DNA of 64,000 bases from Egibacteraceae bacterium (GCA_030447925.1 JAUJNX010000001.1:272037-336036), one strand, 5' to 3'. Shown: positions 24,430-37,287, counted from the first letter of the stretch. A program made the numbers and translations. Notes: a model not told the origin generated them from the sequence alone.

Positions 24430-25713
24430 GTGGCCGTGCGGCGCGGGGCCGATGTGGTGACGCGCGGGGCGGGGCCGGCGCGGGCCAACGTCGTGGTCGT
24501 GCTGATCGACGACCTCGGCTGGCCGCAGCTGGGGTGCTACGGCAGCACGTTCAACGCGACGCCCCACATCGACCGGCTCGCGCGCGGGGGCACGCGCTTC
24601 ACCGCGGCCTACACCGCCGCGCCGGTCTGCTCGCCGACCCGGGCGAGCCTGCTGACCGGCAGGTACCCCGCGCGCCTGGGCATCACCAACTTCCTGGGAC
24701 CATCGGGGTCCAACCACCTGCGCCCCGGCCAGGTGACCCTGCCGGGACGGCTCCGCGACGCCGGCTACACCTCCGCGCTGGTCGGCAAGTGGCACCTCAC
24801 CGAGCAGTACGACGGCCCCTACCGCGAGCGCCGGGGCAACCCGTTCGCTCACGGGTTCGACCAGGTGCGGGTGTCGGAGACGCGGTACATCGGCGACGGC
24901 GACTACTGGCCGCCCTACGCGTTCGCGCCGGACGTGCCGACGCGCCGCGACGGCGAGTACCTGACCGACCGGCTGGCCGAGGAGGCCGGCGAGTTCCTCG
25001 AGCAGCAGCGGGACCGCCCGTTCCTGCTCTACCTGGCGCACTACGCGGTCCACACCCGGCTGGACGCCCGCCCGGAGCTGGTCGACCGGTTCAGCCGCGC
25101 GGCGGGCGCGGGCAGTGGCGGCCGCAACCCGGTCCTCGCGGCGATGCTCGCCAGCGTCGACGACCAGGTCGGCGGGCTGGTGGCGACGCTGGACCGGCTG
25201 GGGCTCACCGACCGGACGGTCGTCATCGTCACCTCCGACAACGGCGGCGAGGAGGACGTGTCGCCCAACGCGCCGCTGCGCGCCGGCAAGTGGTCCCTCT
25301 ACGAGGGCGGCATCCGCGTCCCGTTCGTCGTGGCCGGTCCCGGCGTGCGGGCGGGCGCGACGTCGCCGGTCCCCATCCACACCGCCGACGTCCTGCCCAC
25401 CCTGCTGGAGCTGACCGGCGTGGGCGACCCGCCCGCCGGCACCGACGGGCGCAGCTTCGCCGCGGCGCTGCGCGGCGCCGGCCCGGAGGAGCGCCCTGAC
25501 GCCCTGTACTGGTACTACCCGCACTCCGGCACCCCGATGGCCGCGGTCCGCCAGGGCGACGACAAGCTCGTCCTGTTGCTGGCGACCGGCCGGGTGGAGC
25601 TCTACGACCTCCGCGCCGATCCGGGCGAGACCCGCGACCGCGCCGAGGCGGAGCCGCGGCGGGTCCGGGCCCTGCGCCGGCTGCTCGACGCCCACCTCGA
25701 CGAGGTGCGCTGA
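24430..25713 (+). CDS. Sulfatase (arylsulfatase family)
   Basis: A 427-residue sulfatase. IDDLGWPQLGCYG gives the first metal Asp pair; CSPTRASLLTGR contains the C-x-P-x-R signature whose Cys (near 67) becomes formylglycine; GKWHL and TSDNGG provide further metal and substrate ligands. No export signal is evident, so it may act in the cytoplasm or leave with another system. It needs a formylglycine-generating enzyme or anaerobic maturase, which is not in this window. GTG start at 24430. Released sulfate could feed the ATP sulfurylase at 1.3 kb. Confidence 0.93.
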   Translation: MAVRRGADVVTRGAGPARANVVVVLIDDLGWPQLGCYGSTFNATPHIDRLARGGTRFTAAYTAAPVCSPTRASLLTGRYPARLGITNFLGPSGSNHLRPGQVTLPGRLRDAGYTSALVGKWHLTEQYDGPYRERRGNPFAHGFDQVRVSETRYIGDGDYWPPYAFAPDVPTRRDGEYLTDRLAEEAGEFLEQQRDRPFLLYLAHYAVHTRLDARPELVDRFSRAAGAGSGGRNPVLAAMLASVDDQVGGLVATLDRLGLTDRTVVIVTSDNGGEEDVSPNAPLRAGKWSLYEGGIRVPFVVAGPGVRAGATSPVPIHTADVLPTLLELTGVGDPPAGTDGRSFAAALRGAGPEERPDALYWYYPHSGTPMAAVRQGDDKLVLLLATGRVELYDLRADPGETRDRAEAEPRRVRALRRLLDAHLDEVR

Positions 25714-26324
25714 CGCCTGCGGGACGGCGCGGAGCGGCGCCGGCGCCGGGCCGGGGCGCTCCTCAGGGGTGGGGTGCGGTCGCGGTCAGGCCGCGGTCGA
25801 CGTCCCTGGGGGGTCGCGTCCTCCGTGGCCCCCGGCGCGTCCTCGGTGGCGCCGGGGCCGCCGAAGCCGCCGAAGCCGCCGGGGCCGCCGGGGCCGCCGG
25901 GGCCGCCGAAGCCGCCCCGGCCGTGGCCGCCGCGGGGGCCGAACCCGCGCCCGAGCACGCCGGCCTCCTCCGCGGCGAGCAGCGCGTCGGCCTGCTCCTG
26001 GGTCAGGTCGCCCGCGGCGACGGCCTCGGCGAGCCGCTCCTCCAGCGCGGCGCGCCGCTCCGCCGCGCGCTCCTCCATCAGCCGGGTCCGGACTGTGTCC
26101 AGCGCGGCGGCCACGGTCTCCTCGTCGATGCCGAGCTCCTCGGCCAGCGCGGCCGCGAACTGCTGCTCGCGCTCGGCGGCGCGGGCCTCGCGGTGTTCGG
26201 CGGTCGGCTCCTCCCCGGTGGTGGGCGACTCGGTCGCGTCCCGGGCCAGCGCCGGGACGGCGGCCCCCAGCAGCAGGACCCCGGTGACCCCGAGGCCCGC
26301 CAGTGCACGTCGGTCGATCTTCAC
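25602..26324 (-). CDS. Exported glycine-rich protein
   Basis: Signal peptide (ALAGLGVTGVLLLGAAVPALA), then a charged helical region of about 90 residues with LAEELGIDEETVAAALD and the helix-loop pattern DLTQEQADALLAAEEAG, then a Gly/Phe-rich tract of FGGPGG-type repeats. GTG 26324 has AGGAGATC just before it. The true C-terminus is uncertain: after the Gly tract the frame becomes Arg/Pro/Ser-rich and overlaps the 3' end of the convergent sulfatase gene by 112 bp, as if a frameshift near 25810 had removed an earlier stop. Function unknown; similar exported helical proteins are common in actinobacteria. Confidence 0.6.
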   Translation of the reverse strand: MKIDRRALAGLGVTGVLLLGAAVPALARDATESPTTGEEPTAEHREARAAEREQQFAAALAEELGIDEETVAAALDTVRTRLMEERAAERRAALEERLAEAVAAGDLTQEQADALLAAEEAGVLGRGFGPRGGHGRGGFGGPGGPGGPGGFGGFGGPGATEDAPGATEDATPQGRRPRPDRDRTPPLRSAPARRRRRSAPSRRRQRTSSRWASSSRRRARTRRGSASARSRVSPGSARRS

Positions 26325-26422
26325 GTCGATCTCCTGTTCCAGGTGGGCGGTGCGGTGACGGGGACCACCGTGACCGGGCCTCCTGGGACGACCCTGGGAA
26401 CGGGCGGGGAGTTCGCCGGGCC

Positions 26423-26989
26423 CTAGCTCGGGGCCGCGCCGGCGGGGACGAGGGCGTCGAGGGGCCACTCGAAGTGGATGGTGCCGCCGCCGTCGTCCCA
26501 GACCTCGCGGACCTGCAGGGACCGCCAGAACGCCTCCGCGCCGGGGACGGCCGCATCGGTGTGCAGGCACAGCAGCCGGTAGCCCGCCTCCGCGGCCCAC
26601 GCGGTCGCGGCGGCGACCAGGCGCCGCGCGAGGCCCTGCCGGCGGTGCTCGCGCGCGATCCACACCCGCGCGATCTGGCCCACGTCGTCCCCGGCGTAGC
26701 GCGCGGACAGCCAGGCGGGGTGCGGCGGGGTCCCGGGACCGTCGGCGCGGACCGCGGCGCACCCGGCCACGGCCCCGTCCGGGGCGACGGCGACGAACAG
26801 CGCCTGGCGGGGGTGGTCCAGGTAGGCCGCCGCCAGCGCGGCCTCGTCCCAGATGTCCCAGTGCCAGTCGGCCCGCAGCCCGTAGCCGAGGTCCTCCGCG
26901 AGGACGCGGTGGAGCAGGGCCTTGGCGGCGGGCAGGTCGGCCGCGTCCGCGCGGCGGATGTCCAGGGGCGGATGGGCGGCGCCGGCCAT
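26423..26989 (-). CDS. GNAT-family N-acetyltransferase
   Basis: A 188-residue acetyl-CoA-dependent acyltransferase. QIARVWIAREHRRQGLARRLV is the family core: beta-4 followed by the pyrophosphate-binding loop R-R-x-Q-G-L-A/G. LFVAVAPDGAVAGCAAV supplies the preceding strands and AEAFWRSLQV the C-terminal helix region. Acceptor unknown. ATG 26989; the next gene is divergent. Confidence 0.88.
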   Translation of the reverse strand: MAGAAHPPLDIRRADAADLPAAKALLHRVLAEDLGYGLRADWHWDIWDEAALAAAYLDHPRQALFVAVAPDGAVAGCAAVRADGPGTPPHPAWLSARYAGDDVGQIARVWIAREHRRQGLARRLVAAATAWAAEAGYRLLCLHTDAAVPGAEAFWRSLQVREVWDDGGGTIHFEWPLDALVPAGAAPS

Positions 26990-27096
26990 CGGCCTCCCTT
27001 CGAGATCAGATGAAAACGGATGTCGACGCAGGCTAGCCGGTGGAGCGCCGTCACCGACCAGTTACGCACAGTAATGGAATGTGCGAGACTGTCGCC

Positions 27097-30435
<3,339 letters not shown>

Positions 30436-30532
30436 GCACCGCCCCGCTCCACCGGGACAGATTCCCCAATTCTGTTGAACGGCTCCTTCCTACCCTGCCA
30501 ACAAGGGACGGATCGACGAGGTGGGAGCCGGC

Positions 30533-33500
30533 ATGGGCACGCGACCGATGCGACGCAGCGGGGCGCTCCTGCTGGCCCTCGCCACGGCCATGACGCTGCT
30601 GCCCGCGGTGGCGGCCGGCGCGGAGCCGCCCGAGGGGTTCCGGGAGGTCACCGTGCTCCGCGACCTCACCAACCCGACGGCGGTGGAGTTCCTCCCCGGC
30701 GGGGCCGTGCTGGTGGCCGAGAAGAGCGGGCTGGTCCAGCGCTTCGACAGCCTGACCGACCCCTCGCCGACGGTCGTGGCGGACCTGCGCCGCCAGGTGC
30801 ACAACTTCTGGGACCGCGGGCTGCTCGACATCGCCGTGCACCCCGACCCGGCGACGCCCTACCTCTACGCGCTGTACACCCACGACGCGCCGGTCGGCGG
30901 GACCGCGCCGCGCTGGGGCACCGCGACGAGCGTCGGGGACCCCTGCCCGTCCCCGCCCGGCGCGACCGAGGACGGCTGCGTGGTCAGCGGGCGCCTGTCG
31001 CGCCTGCCCCTGCGCGCCGACGGCACCGGGCCCGAGCAGGTGCTGATCGAGGACTGGTGCCAGCAGTACCCCAGCCACTCGGTGGGCGCGCTGGCCTTCG
31101 GGTCCGACGGCGCCCTGTACGTCAGCGGCGGCGACGGCGCCAGCTTCACCTTCGTCGACTACGGCCAGGAGGGCGCCCCGACCAACGCGTGCGGCGACCC
31201 GCCCGGGCCGGTCGGTTCCACCCCCACGCCCCCCACGGCCGAGGGCGGCGCGCTGCGCAGCCAGGACCTGCGCACCGGCGGCGACCCGCTGGGCCTGGAC
31301 GGCGCGCTGCTGCGCGTCGACCCCGCCACCGGGCTGGGGATGCCCGACAACCCGCTGGCCGGCAGCGCCGACGTCAACGCCCGCCGGGTCATCGCCCACG
31401 GCTTCCGCAACCCGTTCCGCCTCGCCGTGCGCCCCGGCACCGACGAGGTCTGGGTCGGCGACGTCGGCTGGGGCGGGACCGAGGAGGTCAACCGCATCGC
31501 CGACGCGGACGACGCGACGGTCGAGAACTTCGGCTGGCCCTGCTTCGAGGGCGGCGGCCCGCAGTCGGCGTACAGCGGGGCGGGCCTGTCGATCTGCCAG
31601 GGCCTGGCCACGCCGGGGCTGGTGACGCCCCCCGCGATCAGCTACCGCCACAACCAGGACATCGCGCCGGGCGTCTGCCGGGCGGGCAGCTCGTCGGTGT
31701 CCGGCGTCGCCTTCTACGAGGGCGGGCGCTACCCCGACGCCTACGACGGCGCGCTGTTCTACAGCGACTACTCCCGCAACTGCATCATGGTCGCCCCCCG
31801 CGGCGCGAACGGCCTGCCCGACCAGGCCCAGGCGCGCCCGTTCGTGACCGGCGCCGCGGGACCCGTGGCCCTCACCACCGGTCCGGGCGGGGACCTGTAC
31901 TACGTCGACCTCATGGGCGGCACCGTGCGCCGGATCGAGTACGTCGGCACCGAGACGCCCGTCTGCGCGGACGGGGAGTTCCTCGCGCAGTACTTCGCCA
32001 ACCGCACGCTGTCGGGGACCCCCGCGGCCCAGCGCTGCGAGGCCGAGATCCAGCACGACTGGGGCGGGGGGGCGCCGCTGCCCGGTGTGCCCGCGGACAA
32101 CTTCTCGGTTCGCTGGACGGGACGGCCCACCTTCGAGGGCGGCGACGTCGCCTTCACCGCGGTCGCCGACGACGGGGTGCGCGTGCGCCTGGACGGCGAG
32201 ACCGTGCTGGATGCCTGGAGGGACCAGGCCCCGACCCGCTACGTGGCCGAGCGCCAGGTGACCGCCGGTCCGCACGACGTCGTCGTGGAGTACTACGAGG
32301 CCACCGGCGGGGCGGTCGCCCGGTTCAGCTGGGAGGAGACGGTGGTCGAGGCGGCCCCCGTCGCCACCATCGCGGCGCCCACCGGCGACGTGCGCTGGCG
32401 GGTCGGGGACGACGTCCCCTTCTCCGGCGGGGCGACCGACGCGCAGGACGGCACCCTCGGGGCGGCGTCGCTGACCTGGACCCTGCTGCTGCACCACTGC
32501 CCGTCGGACTGCCACATCCACCCCGTCGAGGAGTTCCCCGGCGTGGCCGCCGGTGCCTTCACCGCGCTGGACCACGACCACCCGTCGTGGCTGGAGCTGC
32601 AGCTCACCGCGACCGACTCCAGCGGGCTGACCGGCACCGACAGCGTGCGGCTCGACCCGGTCACCGTGGACCTGGCCTTCCGCTCGCAGCCCGAGGGGCT
32701 GCAGCTGGCCGTGGGCAGCGAGGTCGCGACGACCCCGTTCTCCCGCACGGTGATCGCCGGGTCGCTGAACTCGGTGAGCGCACCGTCGCCGCAGCAGCTG
32801 GGCGGCGTGGACCACCAGTTCCGCTCGTGGTCCGACGGCGGCGAGCAGAGCCACACCATCACCGCCGACGCCGACGCCACCTACACGGCGACCTACGACC
32901 GCGCCCCCGAGGGCTGCCCCGCCGGCTCCTACCGCGCCGAGTACTTCGGCAACCGCACCCTGTCCGGTCCGCCCGCGGCCACGGCGTGCGAGGCCGCCAT
33001 CGACCACGACTGGGGCGTCGGCCCCCTGGTGCCCGAGATCGGCGTGAACAACGCCTCGGCGCGCTGGACCAGCACCCAGACCTTCCCCGGCGGGGACGTG
33101 GTCTTCCGCGCCACCGCGGACGACGGGGTGCGGGTGTTCCTGGACGGGGCGCTCGTGCTGGACGGCTGGAAGGACCAGGCGGCGAAGACCTACGAGGAGG
33201 TCGTCGCGGTCTCCGCGGGGCCCCACGACGTGACCGTCGAGTACTACGAGGCCTACGGCGACGCCGTCGCCCGCTTCGAGTGGGAGCCCGTCAGCACCGG
33301 GGTGTCCTGCGCTGCGGGCGAGTACCGGGCCGAGTACTTCCGCAACCCGACCCTCACCGGCACCCCCGCCGCGGTGCGCTGCGAGGCGGCCATCGACAAC
33401 GACTGGGGCGCGGGCGCGCCGCTGCCCGGGTTCCCCACCAGCCGGTTCTCGGTGCGGTGGACCGGGCGGCCGTCGTTCCCCGGCGGGGACGTGCGCTTCG

Positions 33501-34084
33501 CGGTGACCGGCGATGACGGCGTCCGCATGCGGCTGGACGGCGTGACGGTCCTGGACGGCTGGAAGGACCAGGCGGCCAAGACCTACGAGGACGTCGTCGC
33601 GGTCCCCGCCGGCGCCCACGAGGTGGTCGTCGAGTACTACGAGGCCTACGGCGACGCCGTCGCCCGCTTCGAGTGGGAGCCGCTGACCGGCGGCGGGGTG
33701 ACCTGCGCCGTCGGGGAGTTCCGCGCCGAGTACTTCCGCAACCGGACCCTGACGGGTGAGCCGGCGGTCGTCCGCTGCGAGCCGGCGGTGGACCATGACT
33801 GGGGCCAGGGGGGGCCGCTGCCCGGCTTCGCCACCAGCAACTTCTCCGTGCGCTGGACCGGCACCCACCAGTTCCCGGGCGGCGCGACGACCTTCTCGGC
33901 CACCGCCGACGACGGCGTCCGCCTCCGCCTGGACGGCGCGACGGTCCTGGACGGCTGGAAGGACCAGGCAGCCACGGCCTACCGCCGAACGGTCCCGGTC
34001 GCGGCGGGCGCCCACGAGGTGGTCGTCGAGTACTACGAGGCCTACGGCGACGCGGTCGCGCGGGCCGGCTGGACGCCGGGGTAG
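30533..34084 (+). CDS. Secreted glucose/sorbosone dehydrogenase-like protein with four PA14 domains
   Basis: A 1183-residue exported protein. Signal peptide (ALLLALATAMTLLPAVAAG), then a six-bladed sorbosone/glucose dehydrogenase-like propeller (about 35-470; GLLDIAVHPD, HGFRNPFRLAV, EVWVGDVGWG). PA14-like modules start near 480, 795, 925 and 1055; between the first and second are about 190 residues of PKD/Ig-like sequence. Each PA14 begins C-x-x-G-x-(F/Y) … YF-x-N and contains a TADDGVR-type strand and YYEA(Y/T)G. PA14 modules usually bind carbohydrate. ATG 30533 has GGGAG upstream. Probably an extracellular sugar oxidoreductase that docks on polysaccharide; PQQ dependence is inferred from the family. 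Confidence 0.9.
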   Translation: MGTRPMRRSGALLLALATAMTLLPAVAAGAEPPEGFREVTVLRDLTNPTAVEFLPGGAVLVAEKSGLVQRFDSLTDPSPTVVADLRRQVHNFWDRGLLDIAVHPDPATPYLYALYTHDAPVGGTAPRWGTATSVGDPCPSPPGATEDGCVVSGRLSRLPLRADGTGPEQVLIEDWCQQYPSHSVGALAFGSDGALYVSGGDGASFTFVDYGQEGAPTNACGDPPGPVGSTPTPPTAEGGALRSQDLRTGGDPLGLDGALLRVDPATGLGMPDNPLAGSADVNARRVIAHGFRNPFRLAVRPGTDEVWVGDVGWGGTEEVNRIADADDATVENFGWPCFEGGGPQSAYSGAGLSICQGLATPGLVTPPAISYRHNQDIAPGVCRAGSSSVSGVAFYEGGRYPDAYDGALFYSDYSRNCIMVAPRGANGLPDQAQARPFVTGAAGPVALTTGPGGDLYYVDLMGGTVRRIEYVGTETPVCADGEFLAQYFANRTLSGTPAAQRCEAEIQHDWGGGAPLPGVPADNFSVRWTGRPTFEGGDVAFTAVADDGVRVRLDGETVLDAWRDQAPTRYVAERQVTAGPHDVVVEYYEATGGAVARFSWEETVVEAAPVATIAAPTGDVRWRVGDDVPFSGGATDAQDGTLGAASLTWTLLLHHCPSDCHIHPVEEFPGVAAGAFTALDHDHPSWLELQLTATDSSGLTGTDSVRLDPVTVDLAFRSQPEGLQLAVGSEVATTPFSRTVIAGSLNSVSAPSPQQLGGVDHQFRSWSDGGEQSHTITADADATYTATYDRAPEGCPAGSYRAEYFGNRTLSGPPAATACEAAIDHDWGVGPLVPEIGVNNASARWTSTQTFPGGDVVFRATADDGVRVFLDGALVLDGWKDQAAKTYEEVVAVSAGPHDVTVEYYEAYGDAVARFEWEPVSTGVSCAAGEYRAEYFRNPTLTGTPAAVRCEAAIDNDWGAGAPLPGFPTSRFSVRWTGRPSFPGGDVRFAVTGDDGVRMRLDGVTVLDGWKDQAAKTYEDVVAVPAGAHEVVVEYYEAYGDAVARFEWEPLTGGGVTCAVGEFRAEYFRNRTLTGEPAVVRCEPAVDHDWGQGGPLPGFATSNFSVRWTGTHQFPGGATTFSATADDGVRLRLDGATVLDGWKDQAATAYRRTVPVAAGAHEVVVEYYEAYGDAVARAGWTPG
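31965..34078 (+). repeat. Four PA14-coding repeats, three in direct tandem
   Basis: Units start at about 31965, 32915, 33305 and 33700, roughly 390 bp each. Units 2-4 are contiguous and share long near-identical DNA, e.g. GACGGCTGGAAGGACCAGGC is found at 33160s, 33550s and 33950s, and GAGTACTACGAGGCCTACGG near each end. This indicates recent internal duplication, with gene conversion possible; the first unit is more diverged and set apart by an Ig-like insert. Confidence 0.85.
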
Positions 34085-34124
34085 GCGGGGCGGACGGGCG
34101 CTACTCCCCGCCCGCCGAGATCAC

Positions 34125-34152
34125 GAGGGCCCGCCGGCGACGGCGGGCCCTC
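34125..34152 (+). terminator. Strong hairpin terminator
   Basis: A perfect 12-bp G+C-rich stem (GAGGGCCCGCCG / CGGCGGGCCCTC) with a GCGA tetraloop, 41 bp after the PA14 protein stop. Confidence 0.85.
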
Positions 34153-34274
34153 GCGCTGCGGGCGCACCGGATCGGCCAGGGGCAGGCGGCCGGGCGGCCC
34201 TGGTCCTCCCCCGACCGGGGTCGTACGCTGCCCGGTAACCACCACAACTGGTCTCGAACCGAACTGGAGTCTGG

Positions 34275-36239
34275 ATGCCGCGTCGCAGCCGGTTGATCCT
34301 CGCGTGCGCCCTCGCCATGGTCATGGCGTTCGCGAGCAGTGCCGGAGCTCACCCCGACCACCCCGACGGACCCCGGTCCACCCAGGAGGACTTCCCCGGC
34401 GAGGGTGTCCTGGGTGTCAGCGGGTCCAAGCAGCACAGCGAGGACGACGGGCACCTGCCGGCCCGGCAGGACAACGTGCGCCTGGTCGGCAAGGCCCAGG
34501 TCGCCGACCGCAGCGCCGAGCAGGTCGGCATCGAGGGGCGCATCGCCGACGTCGCCGCGTACGGCGACCACGCCTACCTCGGCGCCTACTTCGAGCCCTC
34601 CTGCGACGCCGGTGGCGTGCACGTCATGGACATCGCCGACCCGGCCAACCCGGCGGAGGTCCAGGACGCGTTCATCCCGGCCAAGACCGGCCAGTTCGTC
34701 GGGGAGGGCGTCCAGGTCCTGGCGTACCGCAACCGCTACTTCGAGGGTCCGGTGCTGTTCCACAGCAACGAGACCTGCGGCGACCCCGCCCCCGGCGAGC
34801 CGGTCGAGAACTCCGGTGGCGGCATCTCCCTGTGGGACGTCAACAACCCCGAGGACCCGTCGCCCCTCGCGCAGAACGCGGGTGACCTGCAGTCCGAGAC
34901 CGGCACCGTCCAGCCGCGCGCGAACGACGTGCACTCGGTGTTCGCCTGGCACAACAGCATCTCCCGGCGGACCTACGCGGTGCTCCTGGACTCCCAGACC
35001 CCCGTCCTGGACATCCTCGACGTGACCGACCCGCGCAACCCCGTGCTGGTCACCAACTCGCTGGACCTCACCCGGGACCCGTTCAACGTGCAGCAGGACG
35101 CGCCGGAGAACCTCAACGAGGTCTTCGCGCACGACGCCAGCGTGAAGCGCGTCGGCCTGCGCTACGTCATGACCGTGGACCTGTGGGACGGCGGGTACGT
35201 GCTGCTCGACGTCACCGACCCGGCCCGCTCGACGCTGATCGACGAGACCGACTACGCCCAGCAGGACGAGGAGCAGGCCCAGCGCGGGCGGGTGAACCCG
35301 CCGGAGGGCAACGCCCACCAGTCCGAGATCAGCCCCGACAACCGCTTCGTCATCGGCACCGACGAGGACTTCGCGCCGTTCGAGATCACCGCCACGGTGG
35401 ACTCGGGCCCGTTCGCCGGCACCGAGTTCGTCGGCGTGCAGTCCGGTGACAGCCCGACCCTCACCGAGGACACCTCGATCACCGGGCCCACCACGTTCCT
35501 GGGGCTGGCCTGCGGTGACCCGGCGGCCCTCCCGGCGGGCACGGGCACCGCGGTCGTCGAGCGCGGCGTCTGCTCCTTCCAGGAGAAGCTCGACAACGCC
35601 GCGACCCTGGGCTACAGCGCGGTGATCGTGTTCAACAGCGTGCGCGAGGACTGCGACGCGCTGCTGAACCCGCTGGCCGCCAGCGAGACGGTGCCGTTCT
35701 TCTTCGTCGACCGCGCCACCGGCCTGCAGATCCTCGGGCAGGAGTTCGACCCGGCGGGCGTCTGCACGACCGAGGTCGCGACCGAGGTCGGCGCGGCCGG
35801 TGCCGACATCACCATCGCCGCCCGGTTCAACGGGTGGGGGTACGTGCGGCTGTTCGACACCGACCTGAAGCGCACCCGCGCGGGGGTGGTGGCGGACCAG
35901 CGCCAGGTCGACACCTACGCCATCCCCGAGGCGCAGGACCCGGCCTACGCCGTCGGCTTCGGTGACCTGTCGGTGCACGAGGTCGCGATCGACCCGGACC
36001 CGGAGGACAGGCTGGCGTACTTCTCCTACTACGCGGGCGGGTTCCGCGTGGCGGAGTACGGCGACGGCGGCCTCCGCGAGGTCGGCGCCTTCATCGACGA
36101 GGGCGGCAGCAACTTCTGGGGCGTCGAGGTCCACGAGGTCGGCGGCGAGCAGTACGTGCTGGCCAGCGACCGCGACTACGGGCTGTACATCTTCCAGTAC
36201 GACCCGGCCGTGGACGGCCCGGAGAACGACGCGCGCTAG
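34275..36239 (+). CDS. Secreted LVIVD-repeat protein with inserted PA domain
   Basis: A 654-residue exported protein. Signal peptide (RLILACALAMVMAFASSAGA), then propeller-like repeats with VHVMDIADPANPAEV, LDILDVTDPRNPVLV and VLLDVTDPARSTLID, the spacing typical of LVIVD repeats. At about 365-515 there is a protease-associated (PA) domain: VVERGVCSFQEKLDNA and VIVFNSV. The end returns to propeller (YFSYYAGGFRVAEYG). LVIVD proteins are usually cell-surface and adhesive or scaffold-like; no catalytic residues are evident. Terminators lie on both sides, so it is monocistronic. ATG 34275. Confidence 0.85.
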   Translation: MPRRSRLILACALAMVMAFASSAGAHPDHPDGPRSTQEDFPGEGVLGVSGSKQHSEDDGHLPARQDNVRLVGKAQVADRSAEQVGIEGRIADVAAYGDHAYLGAYFEPSCDAGGVHVMDIADPANPAEVQDAFIPAKTGQFVGEGVQVLAYRNRYFEGPVLFHSNETCGDPAPGEPVENSGGGISLWDVNNPEDPSPLAQNAGDLQSETGTVQPRANDVHSVFAWHNSISRRTYAVLLDSQTPVLDILDVTDPRNPVLVTNSLDLTRDPFNVQQDAPENLNEVFAHDASVKRVGLRYVMTVDLWDGGYVLLDVTDPARSTLIDETDYAQQDEEQAQRGRVNPPEGNAHQSEISPDNRFVIGTDEDFAPFEITATVDSGPFAGTEFVGVQSGDSPTLTEDTSITGPTTFLGLACGDPAALPAGTGTAVVERGVCSFQEKLDNAATLGYSAVIVFNSVREDCDALLNPLAASETVPFFFVDRATGLQILGQEFDPAGVCTTEVATEVGAAGADITIAARFNGWGYVRLFDTDLKRTRAGVVADQRQVDTYAIPEAQDPAYAVGFGDLSVHEVAIDPDPEDRLAYFSYYAGGFRVAEYGDGGLREVGAFIDEGGSNFWGVEVHEVGGEQYVLASDRDYGLYIFQYDPAVDGPENDAR

Positions 36240-36251
36240 GAGCGGTCCCCG

Positions 36252-36287
36252 CGAGGCCCCCTCGACCCCCGGGTCGAGGGGGCCTCG
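36252..36287 (+). terminator. Strong hairpin terminator
   Basis: A perfect 17-bp stem (CGAGGCCCCCTCGACCC paired with its complement) with a 2-base CC spacer, 12 bp after the LVIVD protein stop. Confidence 0.9.
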
Positions 36288-36449
36288 TCCCGTCGGCGCC
36301 CGCTCTCACAGCGATGGAACTCCCCGTCTGTGACTCGTCCCCAGACTTGTCCCCACCTGGGGATGACGGGATGCGGGCCGGGTGACGGCGGGGCGCCTTG
36401 GGTACGGGTCGGACCCGGTCGAGAACCGTCACCCTGCTTCGGAGGCTGC

Positions 36450-37283
36450 ATGGCAACGCTCCCCGTCGGCATCGAGAACGGCGCGCCGATCGAGCTGTAC
36501 TACGAGGACCACGGGGCGGGCCCGCCCGTCGTCCTGATCCACGGCTGGCCGCTTAGCGGCCGGTCCTGGGAGCGCCAGGTGCCGGCGCTGGTCGACGCGG
36601 GTCACCGGGTCGTGACCTACGACCGGCGCGGGTTCGGCAGCTCGTCCCAGCCCTGGGACGGCTACGACTACGACACGTTCACCGCCGACCTCCACGCCCT
36701 CCTGGAGCACCTCGACCTCAACGACGTGACGCTGGTCGGGTTCTCCATGGGCGGCGGCGAGGTCGCGCGCTACCTGGGCACCCACGGCAGCACCCGCGTG
36801 TCCCGGGCGGTGCTCGCCGCCGCGGTCCCGCCGTACCTGTACAAGTCCGCCGACAACCCGGGCGGCGGCCTCGACGACGCCACCATCGCGCAGTTCCAGG
36901 GCGCGGTGACCGGCGACCGGCTCGCGTTCCTGGAGCAGTTCACCCAGGACTTCTTCAGCGCGGGAGGCCAGCTGCTCGTCAGCGAGCCCCAGCGCCAGTA
37001 CGCCCGCGACATCGCCGCGTTCGCGTCCGCGAAGGGCACGCTGGACTGCATCGCGGCATGGGGCACGACCGACTTCCGCGACGACCTGGCCGCGATCGAC
37101 GTCCCCACCCTGGTCATCCACGGCGACAGCGACGGGATCGTCCCGTTCGAGGTCAGCGGGCAGCGCACCGCCGACACCATCGCGGGCAGCACGCTCGTCG
37201 TTGTCGAGGGCGGCCCGCACGGGCTCAACGCGACCCACGCGGACGAGTTCAACCGCGCGCTCCTGGACTTCCTGGCCGGCTGA
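36450..37283 (+). CDS. Alpha/beta hydrolase (non-haem chloroperoxidase/arylesterase type)
   Basis: A 277-residue cytosolic hydrolase. VVLIHGWPLSGRSWE holds the oxyanion-hole HGW, GFSMGGGE the nucleophile elbow (Ser near 99), HGDSDGIVPFE the acid Asp, and GGPHGLN the catalytic His. The RRGFGSSSQPWDGYDYDTF stretch is diagnostic for the cofactor-free haloperoxidase/arylesterase branch. ATG 36450 has GGAGG just upstream. Physiological substrate is probably an ester or lactone. Confidence 0.92.
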   Translation: MATLPVGIENGAPIELYYEDHGAGPPVVLIHGWPLSGRSWERQVPALVDAGHRVVTYDRRGFGSSSQPWDGYDYDTFTADLHALLEHLDLNDVTLVGFSMGGGEVARYLGTHGSTRVSRAVLAAAVPPYLYKSADNPGGGLDDATIAQFQGAVTGDRLAFLEQFTQDFFSAGGQLLVSEPQRQYARDIAAFASAKGTLDCIAAWGTTDFRDDLAAIDVPTLVIHGDSDGIVPFEVSGQRTADTIAGSTLVVVEGGPHGLNATHADEFNRALLDFLAG

Positions 37284-37287
37284 GCCC

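Noticed and set aside
25850-25930. GCC/CGG-rich short repeats, considered as a CRISPR-like or structural repeat
   Set aside because: They are codon repeats for a Gly-rich tract without spacers of constant length.
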